Shown here: positions 52,392-62,838 of the stretch, piece after piece
Layout: every line of letters begins with the position of its first letter
Numbering within the stretch: the stretch's first letter is position 1
Assembly (NCBI GenBank): GCA_963840425.1
Contig: CAWIYZ010000025.1
Location: 1-64,000, forward strand
DNA length: 64,000 nt
Direction: 5' to 3'
DNA from: CADEFX01 sp963840425
GTDB taxonomy: Bacteria; Pseudomonadota; Alphaproteobacteria; Rhizobiales; Hyphomicrobiaceae
Notes under the pieces: generated by a model
Seen by the model: the letters and a program-made list of their open reading frames with translations, nothing else
Told to the model about the DNA's origin: nothing
The model's database searches: none
Position numbers and translations under genes: made by a program

Positions 52392-54392
52392 TTATTTAAC
52401 CATTTCAGCCGTCTTGAAGTCCGACCGCTCCGCCGGGAACGGGCCTCCTCCGTTTGCCTGCTGGGTCGCCTTCGGCGCGAAGAACTCGACGCGCGCCGGA
52501 TTGATGCGCCGCATATCCTGGCGGCGGATTGTGAATCCGTGCCGGTCGAAAAACTCTAGGATCTGAATAGCTACCTTGCGGCCGTTGTCGAGCTGGTCGC
52601 GGAAGTCAGCCGCCGTGAACCGGCCGTCGGTCGCATGCGCCGCCACGTCGATGGCGATCTCTGCCATCCGCTCCACCACCGGCCGCAGGAAGAAATGATC
52701 GTGCGCGATCTCCTCCACGTCGCCGCGCCGCGCCGCCATACGCATCAGCCGGCGCACGAAATCTTCGTCTATGACCATGACCTTGGCGATGTCGCGCACG
52801 CGCGGCGGCCGATAGGGCTGGCCAGCGAGGCGCGGCCGGATCAAGCCCCAGATCCTCTCCTCCTCGGCGGAGAATCGCACCTGATGGTCCGGGCGGCGCA
52901 CCCATGTGCGATCGAGCGCGACCTCGCCCGCCTCGCCGAGCTTGCGCAATGTCGCCAGAAAAATCGGCGCAGGCAGGATGGGCTTCTCACCCTTGCGCAG
53001 AAGCTCGAGGCCGATACCCGGCAGGTCCGCCCGTTCGGCATGGAACGCATCGAGTGTGTGGCCGATGCGCTCGCGCAGCCGTTTCCAAGTCTGCGGCAGC
53101 ATGGCCACGCGAGCGTTGCCCGCCGCCAGGATGATGAGAGCAAGATCGGCCTGCAGGCGTGCAGCCAACACTGGGCCGATGGCCCGGTCGCGGCAGAACA
53201 CATCGAAATCGATCCATCCGTTCGGCCCGGCAAGCACACTCTGCAGCGCCTTGGCGGGGTCGCGCTCGGCCAGCGCTTCGATCTCGGCGCGCCGCTCCGG
53301 TGTGCGTCGCCGGCGTTCGGGCGCGCGCAGATCGATGAGCGCACCGCCACCGACGGTGCGGCTGGACGACGTATCTCGAATGACGAAGCGGTCGCCGGAC
53401 GCCGCCGCTAGCGGTTGCTCCAGCACGAGCTGCACGTACTCTGTCTCGCCCGGGTTGATCGGCACATCGCGCAACACGACAACACGACCGGCAACCTCAG
53501 CCGCTGCGTGATGCACCCTGACCGGAAACCACTGGCCGATGGGTCGTGGCTCGGAGGCCAATACGCGCAGGCTAGCGTCGATGCGCGCAGCCGGCGCATG
53601 CAAGACCGGATCCAGTACGACATCGCCGCGGCGCACGGCCTCCTTGCCGATCTGCGCCCCGCTGAGCACGAGCGCGCATCTCTGTCCGGCTACGCCCGCC
53701 TGCACGGGACGGTTCTGTGCGTTGATGGAGCGCACGCGCGCTTCCAGTCCCGACGGGCTGACCAGCACCCGGTCCTCGACCTGCACCGTGCCCGATAGCA
53801 CTGTGCCGGTTACGGCCGTGCCAAGGCCGGCAAGGGTGAATACGCGGTCGACGGCGAGGCGAAAGCGCCCGTCCGTGGGGCGGGAGGCCGTCTCGCGTAA
53901 CGCCGCGTCGAGGCGATCCGCAAGTGTGGGAATGCCCGCGCCCGTGACCGCCGAGACCGGAATGATCTCGACGCCCTCAAGGCCGGTTCCGGCCAGCACT
54001 GCTTCGATCTCGCTCGTGACTGCCGCGAGCCGATCGCCGTCCACCAGATCGCATTTATTGAGGGCGACAACGCCATGTTTGAGCCCGAGCAGATCCATGA
54101 TGGCGAGATGCTCACGCGTCTGCGGCATGACACCGTCGTCGGCGGCGATCACCAGGATCACGAAATCGATGCCCGTGGCGCCCGCCAGCATGTTGTGCAC
54201 GAGGCCTTCGTGACCCGGGACGTCGACGAAGCCGATGATCTCGCCGCCCGGACGCTGCCAATAAGCAAAGCCCAGGTCGATGGAGATGCCGCGCGCCTTC
54301 TCCTCCTTGAGGCGATCGGTGTCGACGCCGGTCAGCGCCTTCATCAGCGCGGTTTTGCCGTGATCGATATGTCCGGCCGTACCGACAATCAT
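52392..54392 (-). CDS. selB: Selenocysteine-specific elongation factor SelB
   Basis: 666 residues. GTPase domain with G1 GTAGHIDHGKT, G3 DVPGHEG and G4 NKCD, then EF-Tu-like beta-barrels (TVLSGTVQVEDRVLVSP) and C-terminal winged-helix domains (LRERIGHTLDAFHAERADLP; VVERMAEIAIDVAA; FTAADFRDQLDNGRKVAIQILEFFDRHGFTIR). It brings Sec-tRNA to UGA codons followed by a SECIS hairpin. The last winged helix, which binds the hairpin, is complete. ATG overlaps the stop of the Sel1-repeat gene. Length fits the family. Confidence 0.97.
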   Translation of the reverse strand: MIVGTAGHIDHGKTALMKALTGVDTDRLKEEKARGISIDLGFAYWQRPGGEIIGFVDVPGHEGLVHNMLAGATGIDFVILVIAADDGVMPQTREHLAIMDLLGLKHGVVALNKCDLVDGDRLAAVTSEIEAVLAGTGLEGVEIIPVSAVTGAGIPTLADRLDAALRETASRPTDGRFRLAVDRVFTLAGLGTAVTGTVLSGTVQVEDRVLVSPSGLEARVRSINAQNRPVQAGVAGQRCALVLSGAQIGKEAVRRGDVVLDPVLHAPAARIDASLRVLASEPRPIGQWFPVRVHHAAAEVAGRVVVLRDVPINPGETEYVQLVLEQPLAAASGDRFVIRDTSSSRTVGGGALIDLRAPERRRRTPERRAEIEALAERDPAKALQSVLAGPNGWIDFDVFCRDRAIGPVLAARLQADLALIILAAGNARVAMLPQTWKRLRERIGHTLDAFHAERADLPGIGLELLRKGEKPILPAPIFLATLRKLGEAGEVALDRTWVRRPDHQVRFSAEEERIWGLIRPRLAGQPYRPPRVRDIAKVMVIDEDFVRRLMRMAARRGDVEEIAHDHFFLRPVVERMAEIAIDVAAHATDGRFTAADFRDQLDNGRKVAIQILEFFDRHGFTIRRQDMRRINPARVEFFAPKATQQANGGGPFPAERSDFKTAEMVK

Positions 54393-55175
54393 GGCACCGC
54401 CTCAGCCACTTCCAGAGGCAACGCCGCTCGGTGTTCTGCATCGCGGCGCTGCTCCGCCGTACAGCCATCGCGAACGCCGCAATAGAACCTGTCGGCGAAC
54501 TGGCTGCGCGCCGCCCGCGCGCGTATCAGCCATGCGAGCGCGGCAACCGGATCGCGCGCGACCCCTGCGCCTAGATGGTGCGCTGCGCCGAGCATGGCCT
54601 GGCCGTCGGCGTCGCCGAGTTGCGCCGCCTTGCTCCACCACTCGGCCGCAGCAGCAGTGTCGCGCTCCACACCCAGCGCGCTGTTATAGAGCAAGCCAAG
54701 GCGCGTCATGGATGCAGCCACGCCCTGCTCGGCGGCCTTCAGCGCCCATTCCCTCGCAGCTTTGTAGTCGGGCTTGCGATGGTCGCCGTCCGTCAGGATC
54801 CAGGACAGCATGTCTTGCGCATGGGGCTCGCCCTGCCCCGCGGCCCGTGCGTACCACTCCTCCGCGATTGCGCGATCAGGCCTCCCATCTTCGCCGTTGA
54901 AGTAGAAGTCGCCGAGCAGACGCTGCCCGAGGAAATCATCGGCCTTGGCGGCGAGGCTCAGCCACTGATGCGCGAGATCGGGATTGCGTTCCACACCCCA
55001 TCCGCTCATGAAGCAGCGGCCGATCTCGGCCTGTGCGCGGGGATTCCCCGCATGGGCATATCCGACCCAGATCGCCAGCCCAACAGCGTAGTCGTTGCGC
55101 GCAGCGGCAGCCGAAGCCTCTGCCATGCGCTCGGCCGTTTTGGTCTCGTCGCCAATGGGAGCAGGTGTGGCAGAG

Positions 55176-55189
<14 letters not shown>
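54389..55189 (-). CDS. Sel1-like repeat (SLR) protein between selA and selB
   Basis: 266 residues from ATG 55189 (overlapping the selA stop; the frame is open to 55255). At least four SLR/TPR-like units are visible: NPRAQAEIGRCFMSGWGVER, GEPHAQDMLSWILTDGDH, VAASMTRLGLLYNSALGVER, DADGQAMLGAAHHLGAGVAR. Such a gene between selA and selB is found in several alphaproteobacteria and probably serves Sec synthesis or formate dehydrogenase assembly as a protein scaffold. No signal peptide. ATGA-type overlap with selB. Confidence 0.85.
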
Positions 55190-56618
<1,429 letters not shown>

Positions 56619-56628
56619 CGGTCCGCGC

Positions 56629-57540
56629 TCAATAGCCCAGCAAAAACGGGTTCTGGCCGCCGCGCTTCCAACCCTCCTCGGCAAGCAGCATGTCGAGGCC
56701 GAGGCTTGCCACATCGTCTGCCAGCGGCTCGAGGGCGGCGTTGTTGACCTGGTAGAGAATTTTTACGTAGCTGCCGCACTTTTCACACGTCTCGCCCTTT
56801 ATGGTGTCCGGCTTGCCCTCGATCACGCGGTAGCTGATGCCTTCAGGCGAGCTGCACAGCACGCATTTCACGCGTATTACGTTCCACATCGTGGCGCACA
56901 GCGGGCACGTGCAGAAGCGTGTGTTGTGCGCCTTTGGCCAGCCGACAACGGAGCTGGTCATTGGCCGGCTGCCACAGGCGGGGCACACACCATCGGCGAT
57001 AGGCTTCAAATCGTCCGCAACCAGCGTCGCCGCCAGCCGCGCGAAATGGACCTGCAGACCCGCGGCGATCAGCGTACGTTGGGCAAGATCGTCCGCCGGC
57101 GCTGCATCCTCGAGCGTGGCCGACATCACTCTGCGCCGCTCCTCGGGCGGGAAGCCGCGCACAGCCTCGATGGCGGCCGCCGTCTGCGCTGGAACCTGAG
57201 CGACCGCCAACCGCTCGAGCAGCCGCAGGACGGTCAACTCGACCACCTCGTCGACCTCGATCAGCGTGCGCGCAAGCGGCGGCATGGCGTGCTCAAGCGC
57301 TTGGCCGATGCGCTCGCGCGGTGGCAGAGCCGGCTGCGGCAGTCCGTCGAGAATATCGTGCTGGGCGCGGGTCAGCGTCGCCAGGAACGTGAGGTAGGGC
57401 GCCAACTCATGGCCGGGGGCAAGCGACGCCAGACGCTTCGAGCGATCGAGAAACAGCGAGGAGGGATTGGGCAGGACGGCGAAAGGCGGCTTTGCGGCCT
57501 CCCCGATAATGCCCGGCATAGGGCCTTTGATCGCAGACAT
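56629..57540 (-). CDS. fdhE: Formate dehydrogenase accessory protein FdhE
   Basis: 303 residues from ATG 57540. A cytosolic maturation factor for membrane-bound formate dehydrogenases. C-terminal rubredoxin-like knuckles are visible: CPACGSRP, CTCPLCATMW, CVLCSS and CEKCGSYV, four CxxC pairs as in E. coli FdhE. It lies between the enzyme subunits and selA. An upstream in-frame extension to 57594 lacks family sequence. Confidence 0.95.
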   Translation of the reverse strand: MSAIKGPMPGIIGEAAKPPFAVLPNPSSLFLDRSKRLASLAPGHELAPYLTFLATLTRAQHDILDGLPQPALPPRERIGQALEHAMPPLARTLIEVDEVVELTVLRLLERLAVAQVPAQTAAAIEAVRGFPPEERRRVMSATLEDAAPADDLAQRTLIAAGLQVHFARLAATLVADDLKPIADGVCPACGSRPMTSSVVGWPKAHNTRFCTCPLCATMWNVIRVKCVLCSSPEGISYRVIEGKPDTIKGETCEKCGSYVKILYQVNNAALEPLADDVASLGLDMLLAEEGWKRGGQNPFLLGY

Positions 57541-57707
57541 GGGCACCTCGAACCGAGGATCAAACAACCGCAATGGTCGCCACGCCGGCTGCACGTGGCA
57601 ATTCCCATTCGGCGAGGCTTGCGATCACAAGCACTTTGGAAAGTCCAGAATACCGCGTGAAATTTGGATCGGGGAAACGCACGCCTCGATCCTCACGCGG
57701 ATCTGCA

Positions 57708-58406
57708 CTACTCCGCGGCCGTCACCTTGGGCCGCTCGATCTCGCCTTTCTCGACTTCCTTGCGCAACCACTTGCGGTGGTGCCGCCAGCCCCAGCCGCC
57801 GGTGACGAAACCTCGCGTCATGGCACTGATGGTGCCACGCACCCAGATCGCCGCATAGACGTGGATGATCCAGATGGTAATCGCCAGCACCGCTGCGCCG
57901 GCATGTAGCAGGGCGGCCAGCCTGAGCTGGTCGATGGTCGCCTTGAAACCAAACAGGCTCTCGAAGTAGGCAAGCCCCGGCTCCCACAAACCAACGCCGG
58001 TAATGAACAGCGTCGCCACCAGCACGGCCTGCGACCAGAACACGAACTTCTGGCCTGCGTTGTACTTGCCGACCTCCGGCAGGTAATGATCGTTGGCCGT
58101 CAGCACATGGCGGATGCGGGCAAGCCACACGAAGTCCGTGAACTCGGGCAAGTTCTGCCAGAAGAAGCGGATGAACAGGCCGAGGAAGCCGACCACCAGC
58201 ACCACGCCGATCCAGGGATGGAGCCAGCGCACGGTTGCACCGCCTCCGAACAACCCACTGAGCCAATAGAGGCTCGGATGAAACAGGGACAGCCCGCTCA
58301 ACAGCAGCAGCACGAAGCTGACTGCCACGATCCAATGGTTGATGCGGGCGCTGCCGGAATAGCGAGGCACACGGAGGTGCGCCTCGCCCTTGTCTTGGTT
58401 GCTCAC
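57708..58406 (-). CDS. fdhC: Formate dehydrogenase cytochrome b556 (gamma) subunit
   Basis: 232 residues from GTG 58406, which overlaps the fdhB stop by GTGA. Four membrane helices (WIVAVSFVLLLLSGLSLF; HPWIGVVLVVGFLGLFIRFF; FWSQAVLVATLFITGVGLW; HAGAAVLAITIWIIHVYAAI) with His residues placed to bind two hemes b. It passes electrons from the iron-sulfur subunit to quinone. The product is FdoI/FdnI-type. A gap of 167 bp separates it from fdhE. Confidence 0.95.
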   Translation of the reverse strand: MSNQDKGEAHLRVPRYSGSARINHWIVAVSFVLLLLSGLSLFHPSLYWLSGLFGGGATVRWLHPWIGVVLVVGFLGLFIRFFWQNLPEFTDFVWLARIRHVLTANDHYLPEVGKYNAGQKFVFWSQAVLVATLFITGVGLWEPGLAYFESLFGFKATIDQLRLAALLHAGAAVLAITIWIIHVYAAIWVRGTISAMTRGFVTGGWGWRHHRKWLRKEVEKGEIERPKVTAAE

Positions 58407-59341
58407 GTTTTGCCTCCCGCGAGCTTGTCCGCGTTCTCCTCGTCCTCCTCGGAAACGCGGTTCGGGCCTTGCAGAATGTGATGGAGCACGCCCGCAACCG
58501 CGGTCAGCCCGATCACGGCCATACCGGCATACTTGCTGACACCCTTCCACACCTCGACGATCGGGCTGATCCTCGGGTTGTCGGGGAGACCGGCATAGAT
58601 GTGCGGCTGGTCGTTGTGATGCAGCACGTACATGACATGCGTGCCGCTCACGCCTGGCGGGTTATAGAGCCCCGCCTTGTCGAAGCCGCGGGCCTTGAGG
58701 TCTTGGATGCGCCCATCGGCCCACTTCTTCATCTCGTCCTTGGTGCCGAATACGATCGCCTGGGTCGGGCAGGCCTTCTGGCATGCCGGGCCCTGACCGA
58801 CCGCGACACGGTCCGAGCAGAGCGTGCACTTGTAGGCCTTGTGATCGACCTGGGATATGCGCGGGATGTTGAACGGACACCCCTTCACGCAGTAGCCGCA
58901 GCCGATGCAGTTCGCCTTCACGAAGTCGACGATTCCGTTGGAGTACTGCACGATTGCACCCGGCGACGGACAGGCCTTGAGGCAGCCCGGATCCTCGCAG
59001 TGCATGCAGCCGTCCTTGCGGATCAGCCACTCGAGATTCCCCGACGCGGGGTTCTCCCACTCGGTGTAACGCATCAGCGTCCACGTGTTGGGAGTGAGGT
59101 CGTGGGGATTGTCGTAGAGCCCCACGTTCACACCGACGTCCTCGCGCAGATCGTTCCACTCAAGGCATGCCGTCTGGCATGCCTTGCAGCCGATGCACTT
59201 GGATACGTCGATCAGCTTGGCGACCTCGGTCTGCCGCTGTGCGGGCGGCACCACGGTCGAGGCAGACCGGCGGATCAAGTCCTTTTCCCCGAACTTCGCC
59301 GGCGTTGCCTGGGTGGTGGGATTGGGAATTGGAGGAAACAT
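58403..59341 (-). CDS. fdhB: Formate dehydrogenase iron-sulfur (beta) subunit
   Basis: 312 residues. Four [4Fe-4S] clusters are seen as Cys sets: CIGCKACQTAC; CMHCEDPGCLKACP; CIGCGYCVKGCP; CTLCSDR with CQKACP. A C-terminal membrane helix (YAGMAVIGLTAVAGVLHHIL) anchors it as in FdnH/FdoH. Starts 12 bases after fdhA. Sits between the catalytic subunit and the cytochrome. Confidence 0.97.
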   Translation of the reverse strand: MFPPIPNPTTQATPAKFGEKDLIRRSASTVVPPAQRQTEVAKLIDVSKCIGCKACQTACLEWNDLREDVGVNVGLYDNPHDLTPNTWTLMRYTEWENPASGNLEWLIRKDGCMHCEDPGCLKACPSPGAIVQYSNGIVDFVKANCIGCGYCVKGCPFNIPRISQVDHKAYKCTLCSDRVAVGQGPACQKACPTQAIVFGTKDEMKKWADGRIQDLKARGFDKAGLYNPPGVSGTHVMYVLHHNDQPHIYAGLPDNPRISPIVEVWKGVSKYAGMAVIGLTAVAGVLHHILQGPNRVSEEDEENADKLAGGKT

Positions 59342-59353
59342 GTCTGTGCCTCC

Positions 59354-62300
59354 CTATGCCACCGGCCCGACGATGGGCTCGATATCGACCAGGAATGCCT
59401 TGTACTCCGGCGTCTGCGCGTTGGCGTCGCCGACCGGCGGCGTCAACGAGTTGATCGGGGATGCCTTCTTGGCAACACCGATGAAACCGAAGTTGAGGGG
59501 CATGCCGATCGAGTGCACTTTCTTGCCATCGATCATCAGAGGCTTCAGCCGTTTGGTGACGACAGCTTTGCCTTTGACCGACCCGCGGTGGGACCAGACC
59601 TTGACCCAGCCACCGGGCTTGATGCCTTTCTCCTTCGCCAATTCCTCCGATATCTCGACGAAGAATTCAGGCTGCACCACCGCATTCATGTGCACGCCTT
59701 TGGTCCAGTAGTGGAAGTGCTCGACGAGGCGATAGGTGGTGGCCACGATCGGGAAATCCTTGGCGTCACCGAAGACCTCCATATCGCCCTTGAACACTCG
59801 CGCCGCCGGGTTGCCCTTGACCTTGGGGAACAAAGGATTTGCCACCGGCGATTCGAATGGCTCGTAGTGCACGGGGAACGGGCCGTCGGCCATCAGACCT
59901 CGAACCCATAGGCGCGATACGCCTTCCGGGTTCATGATGAAGGGCCCTGTCGCCCGCTCGGGAGGGATGGTCGCCACGTAGTCCGGCACGTCCGGACCCG
60001 TCCAGCGCTCACCATTCCAGAACATGTACTTCTTGGCTTCGCTCCAAGGTTTGCCTTGTGGGTCAGCCGAAGCACGATTGTACTGGATGCGGCGATTGGC
60101 CGGCCACGAGAAGCCCCAGTTGCCATAGACGCCGAGACCCGAAGGATCGCTGTTGTCGCGGCGCTGCGCCAGATTTCCGGCTGGACCGAAAACACCGGTG
60201 TAAATCCACATGGCTCCGTCGGTCGAGCCGTCGTCGCGCATCTCGCCAAAACTGGCGAGCTGCGATCCAGCAGCGCGAACAACCTTGCCCTCGGCGTCCT
60301 TCAGGTCCACCAGCGCCTTGCCGTTGAGCTCTTTCAACAGCTCCTCGGGATGCGGCTCCAGCGGGTCCTTGTAGCTCCAGTCGACGGCGAGCAACGGCTC
60401 GGCTCCCTTGCCGCCGTCCCTTTCGTAGAGCTTGCGGATGCGCATGAAGAGATCGGCCAGGATTACGCTGTCCTGCCGAGACTCGAAATACGGGTCCGCA
60501 GCTTGCCACTTCCAGGAGATGCAGCGGCTCGAGTTGGTCAGGCTCCCGGCCTCTTCGGCGAACGACGTGACCGGCAGCATGAACACTTCCGTTTGAATCT
60601 TGGCGGTATCAACATCGTTGAACTCGCCATGGTTCTCCCAGAAGCGGGCCGTATCGGTCTCGATCGGGTCGATGCTGACCAGGAACTTGAGTTTCGACAA
60701 TCCGACGACGCTCTTGTTCTTGTGCGCGATCGCCATCAGAGGGTTGAAGCCCTGGCAGATCAGGCCATTCGTCTTGCCCTGATACATGGTCTCGAACATG
60801 CGCAGGCAATCGTAGGCCACGTCGAGCTTGGGCAGCCAATCGTAGCCGAAGCTGTTTTCCGGCGTTGCCTTCTGCCCAAAGTACGATTTCAGGAAGCTGA
60901 CGTAGAACTTCCCATAGTTCTGCCAGTAGCTCGTCTGGTTTGCCTGCAGCGGCTTGAATGCACGCTTGGCCAGATGCGATGCCAGCGTAGGCTCGCCGTC
61001 GATCGGCAGAGCCAGGTAGCCCGGAATTGCCGCCGTCAGCGTCCCGACATCGGTAATGCCTTGCACGTTCGAGTGGCCGCGCAATGCATTAACGCCACCG
61101 CCGGGAATGCCGATGTTGCCGCACAGAAGCTGGATCATCGCCGCGGTGCGGATGTTCTGCGCACCGTGCGAATGCTGCGTCCAGCCGAGCGCGTACATGA
61201 TCGTCATGGCCCGGTCGCCGGTCGCGGTCGAGGCGACCCACTCGCAGACCTTCAGGAACTTGTCCTGCGGCGTACCGCTGATGCGCGACACCATCTCGGG
61301 CGTGTAGGCCGCGAAATGCTTCTTCATCAGCTGGAACACGCAGCGAGGGTTCTCGAGGGTCATGTCCCGAACGGCAAAGCCGTCCGGGCCCGATCTCGTA
61401 CTCCCAGGAGCTGCGATCGTACGAGCGCTTCGCCTCGTCGTAGCCGGAGAACAGGCCTTCGTTGAAGGCGTAGCCCTCCTTCACGAGGTAGGCCGCGTTG
61501 GTGTAGTGGCGAACGTACTCCTTGTGGATCTTGTCGTTGCTGACGAGGTAGTTCACGACGCCCGACAGGAAGGCGATATCGGTGCCGGCCCTGATCGGGG
61601 CGTAGTGATCGGCAACAGCCGCCGACCGGGTGAACCGCGGATCGACCACCATCAGCTTGGCGCCGCGATTGTGCTTGGCTTCGGTCACCCACTTGAAGCC
61701 GCACGGGTGAGCCTCAGCGGCGTTTCCGCCCATGATCCAGACGACATCGGCGTTGCCGATATCGGTCCAGGAATTTGTCATCGCGCCACGGCCGAACGTC
61801 GGGCCCAAACTGGACACCGTCGGGCCGTGTCAGATTCTCGCTTGGTTTTCGATCTGCAGCATGCCCAGGCCGCGTGCGACCTTGTAGGTCACCCAGCCTG
61901 TCTCGTTCGTGACCGAGCTGCCCGACAGGAATGCCGTCGTCGTCCAGCGGTTGACCGTCACGCCGTCGTTGTTCTTCTCGATGAAGTTCGCGTCGCGATC
62001 ATCCTTCATCAGCTTCGCAATGCGATCCATCGCGAAGTCCCAGGTGACACGCTCGAACTTGTTGGTACCAGGCTTGCGATGCATCGGGTGCTTAACCCGG
62101 GTCTTCGGACCTGATGTAGTCGATGGCCGCTGCACCCTTCGGGCACAGAGTTCCGCGGTTGACCGGATGATCGGAGTCACCCTCGATGTGGGTGACCTCC
62201 AGCTTCCCGTTGTTGGCTGCATTGGGCGCCGCAAAGACCATCATGCCGCAACTGACCGCACAGTAGGGGCAGGTGGTGCGCGCTTCCTTGGTCTGCGTGA

Positions 62301-62430
62301 GCCTGAACGGCTTGACGTGCGCGGCGACCTGCGCCTCCACCTCGCCAAAGCCAAGTGCTGTGATGGCCGACCCCGCGACGCCGGCCCCGGCCAGCTTCAT
62401 AAAGTGCCGGCGGGAGACTTCGATGTTCAT
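59354..62430 (-). pseudogene. fdhA: Formate dehydrogenase alpha subunit, Sec-containing, frameshifted as given
   Basis: Molybdopterin/W enzyme of the FdnG/FdoG type (about 1,020 residues after correction). TAT signal (SRRHFMKLAGAG), [4Fe-4S] site CPYCAVSCG, then YKVARGLGMLQIENQARI-TGA-HGPTV, where TGA (61832-61830, about residue 200) is Sec, followed by FGRGAMTNSW and VVWIMGGNAAEAHPCGF. The frame changes near 62098 and near 61385; each is explained by one extra base (GACCCGG; GGGCCCGG), and the rest runs open to 59354. Periplasmic formate oxidation linked to quinone through FdhB and FdhC. The UGA is a true recoding site, not a defect; the two shifts are likely sequence errors. Confidence 0.92.
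61801..61818 (-). promoter_or_regulatory. SECIS hairpin in fdhA
   Basis: After the TGA a stem forms: GG (bulged U, 61816) GUCCA with UGGGC CC, closing loop GUU (61810-61808), with one G-U pair. The loop G is 20 bases past TGA, and flanking bases add further pairs. The run A-G-U-U at the apex and the bulged U are shared with the hairpin in the glutaredoxin-DinB gene. Confidence 0.75.
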
Positions 62431-62838
62431 GGATGGGTTCCTCCTCAGGGCCCCGTCATTTGAGACGGTGACTAGATTTAGAATATTTCAAGGTTACGGC
62501 GCAGTCAATTTTGCGCTGCAAAAACAATCGGTTTGTCCGGGCACGGCCTGTCAGGTGGTACTTGTAGCTGTTCGTCCCGTTGTTGCTGCGATCAGCAGAG
62601 GACGTTTGCAATCATGGCTCGAGGCTGAATAGCACATGTATTCATTGACCTACTTAGGGTGAGTGCGTTCTCCCAAGGATCGCTCGCGTCGCAAAAGCGG
62701 TGAGTGCGAAGCACCAAACCTGCTGGAATCGCCTACCGCAACTGCGAAGGGACCATCGGTAGGCACACAAATATTGTTCGACCGGTTGGTCCGGCGGGGG
62801 CGAGCGTCGCGAGCGAATGATCCCGGCACTCCGCCAGG
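62431..62838. other. Promoter region of the fdh-sel operon
   Basis: About 410 bp without a gene. It is AT-richer near 62470-62530 and should hold the minus-strand promoter. I see no clear regulator site; the leader just before fdhA has GGAGGAA as ribosome site. Confidence 0.5.

Noticed and set aside
58469..59911. 480-codon open frame opposite fdhB and fdhA
   Set aside because: Antisense shadow of conserved iron-sulfur and molybdopterin genes.
60056..61465. 469-codon open frame opposite fdhA
   Set aside because: Antisense shadow; no motif of its own.
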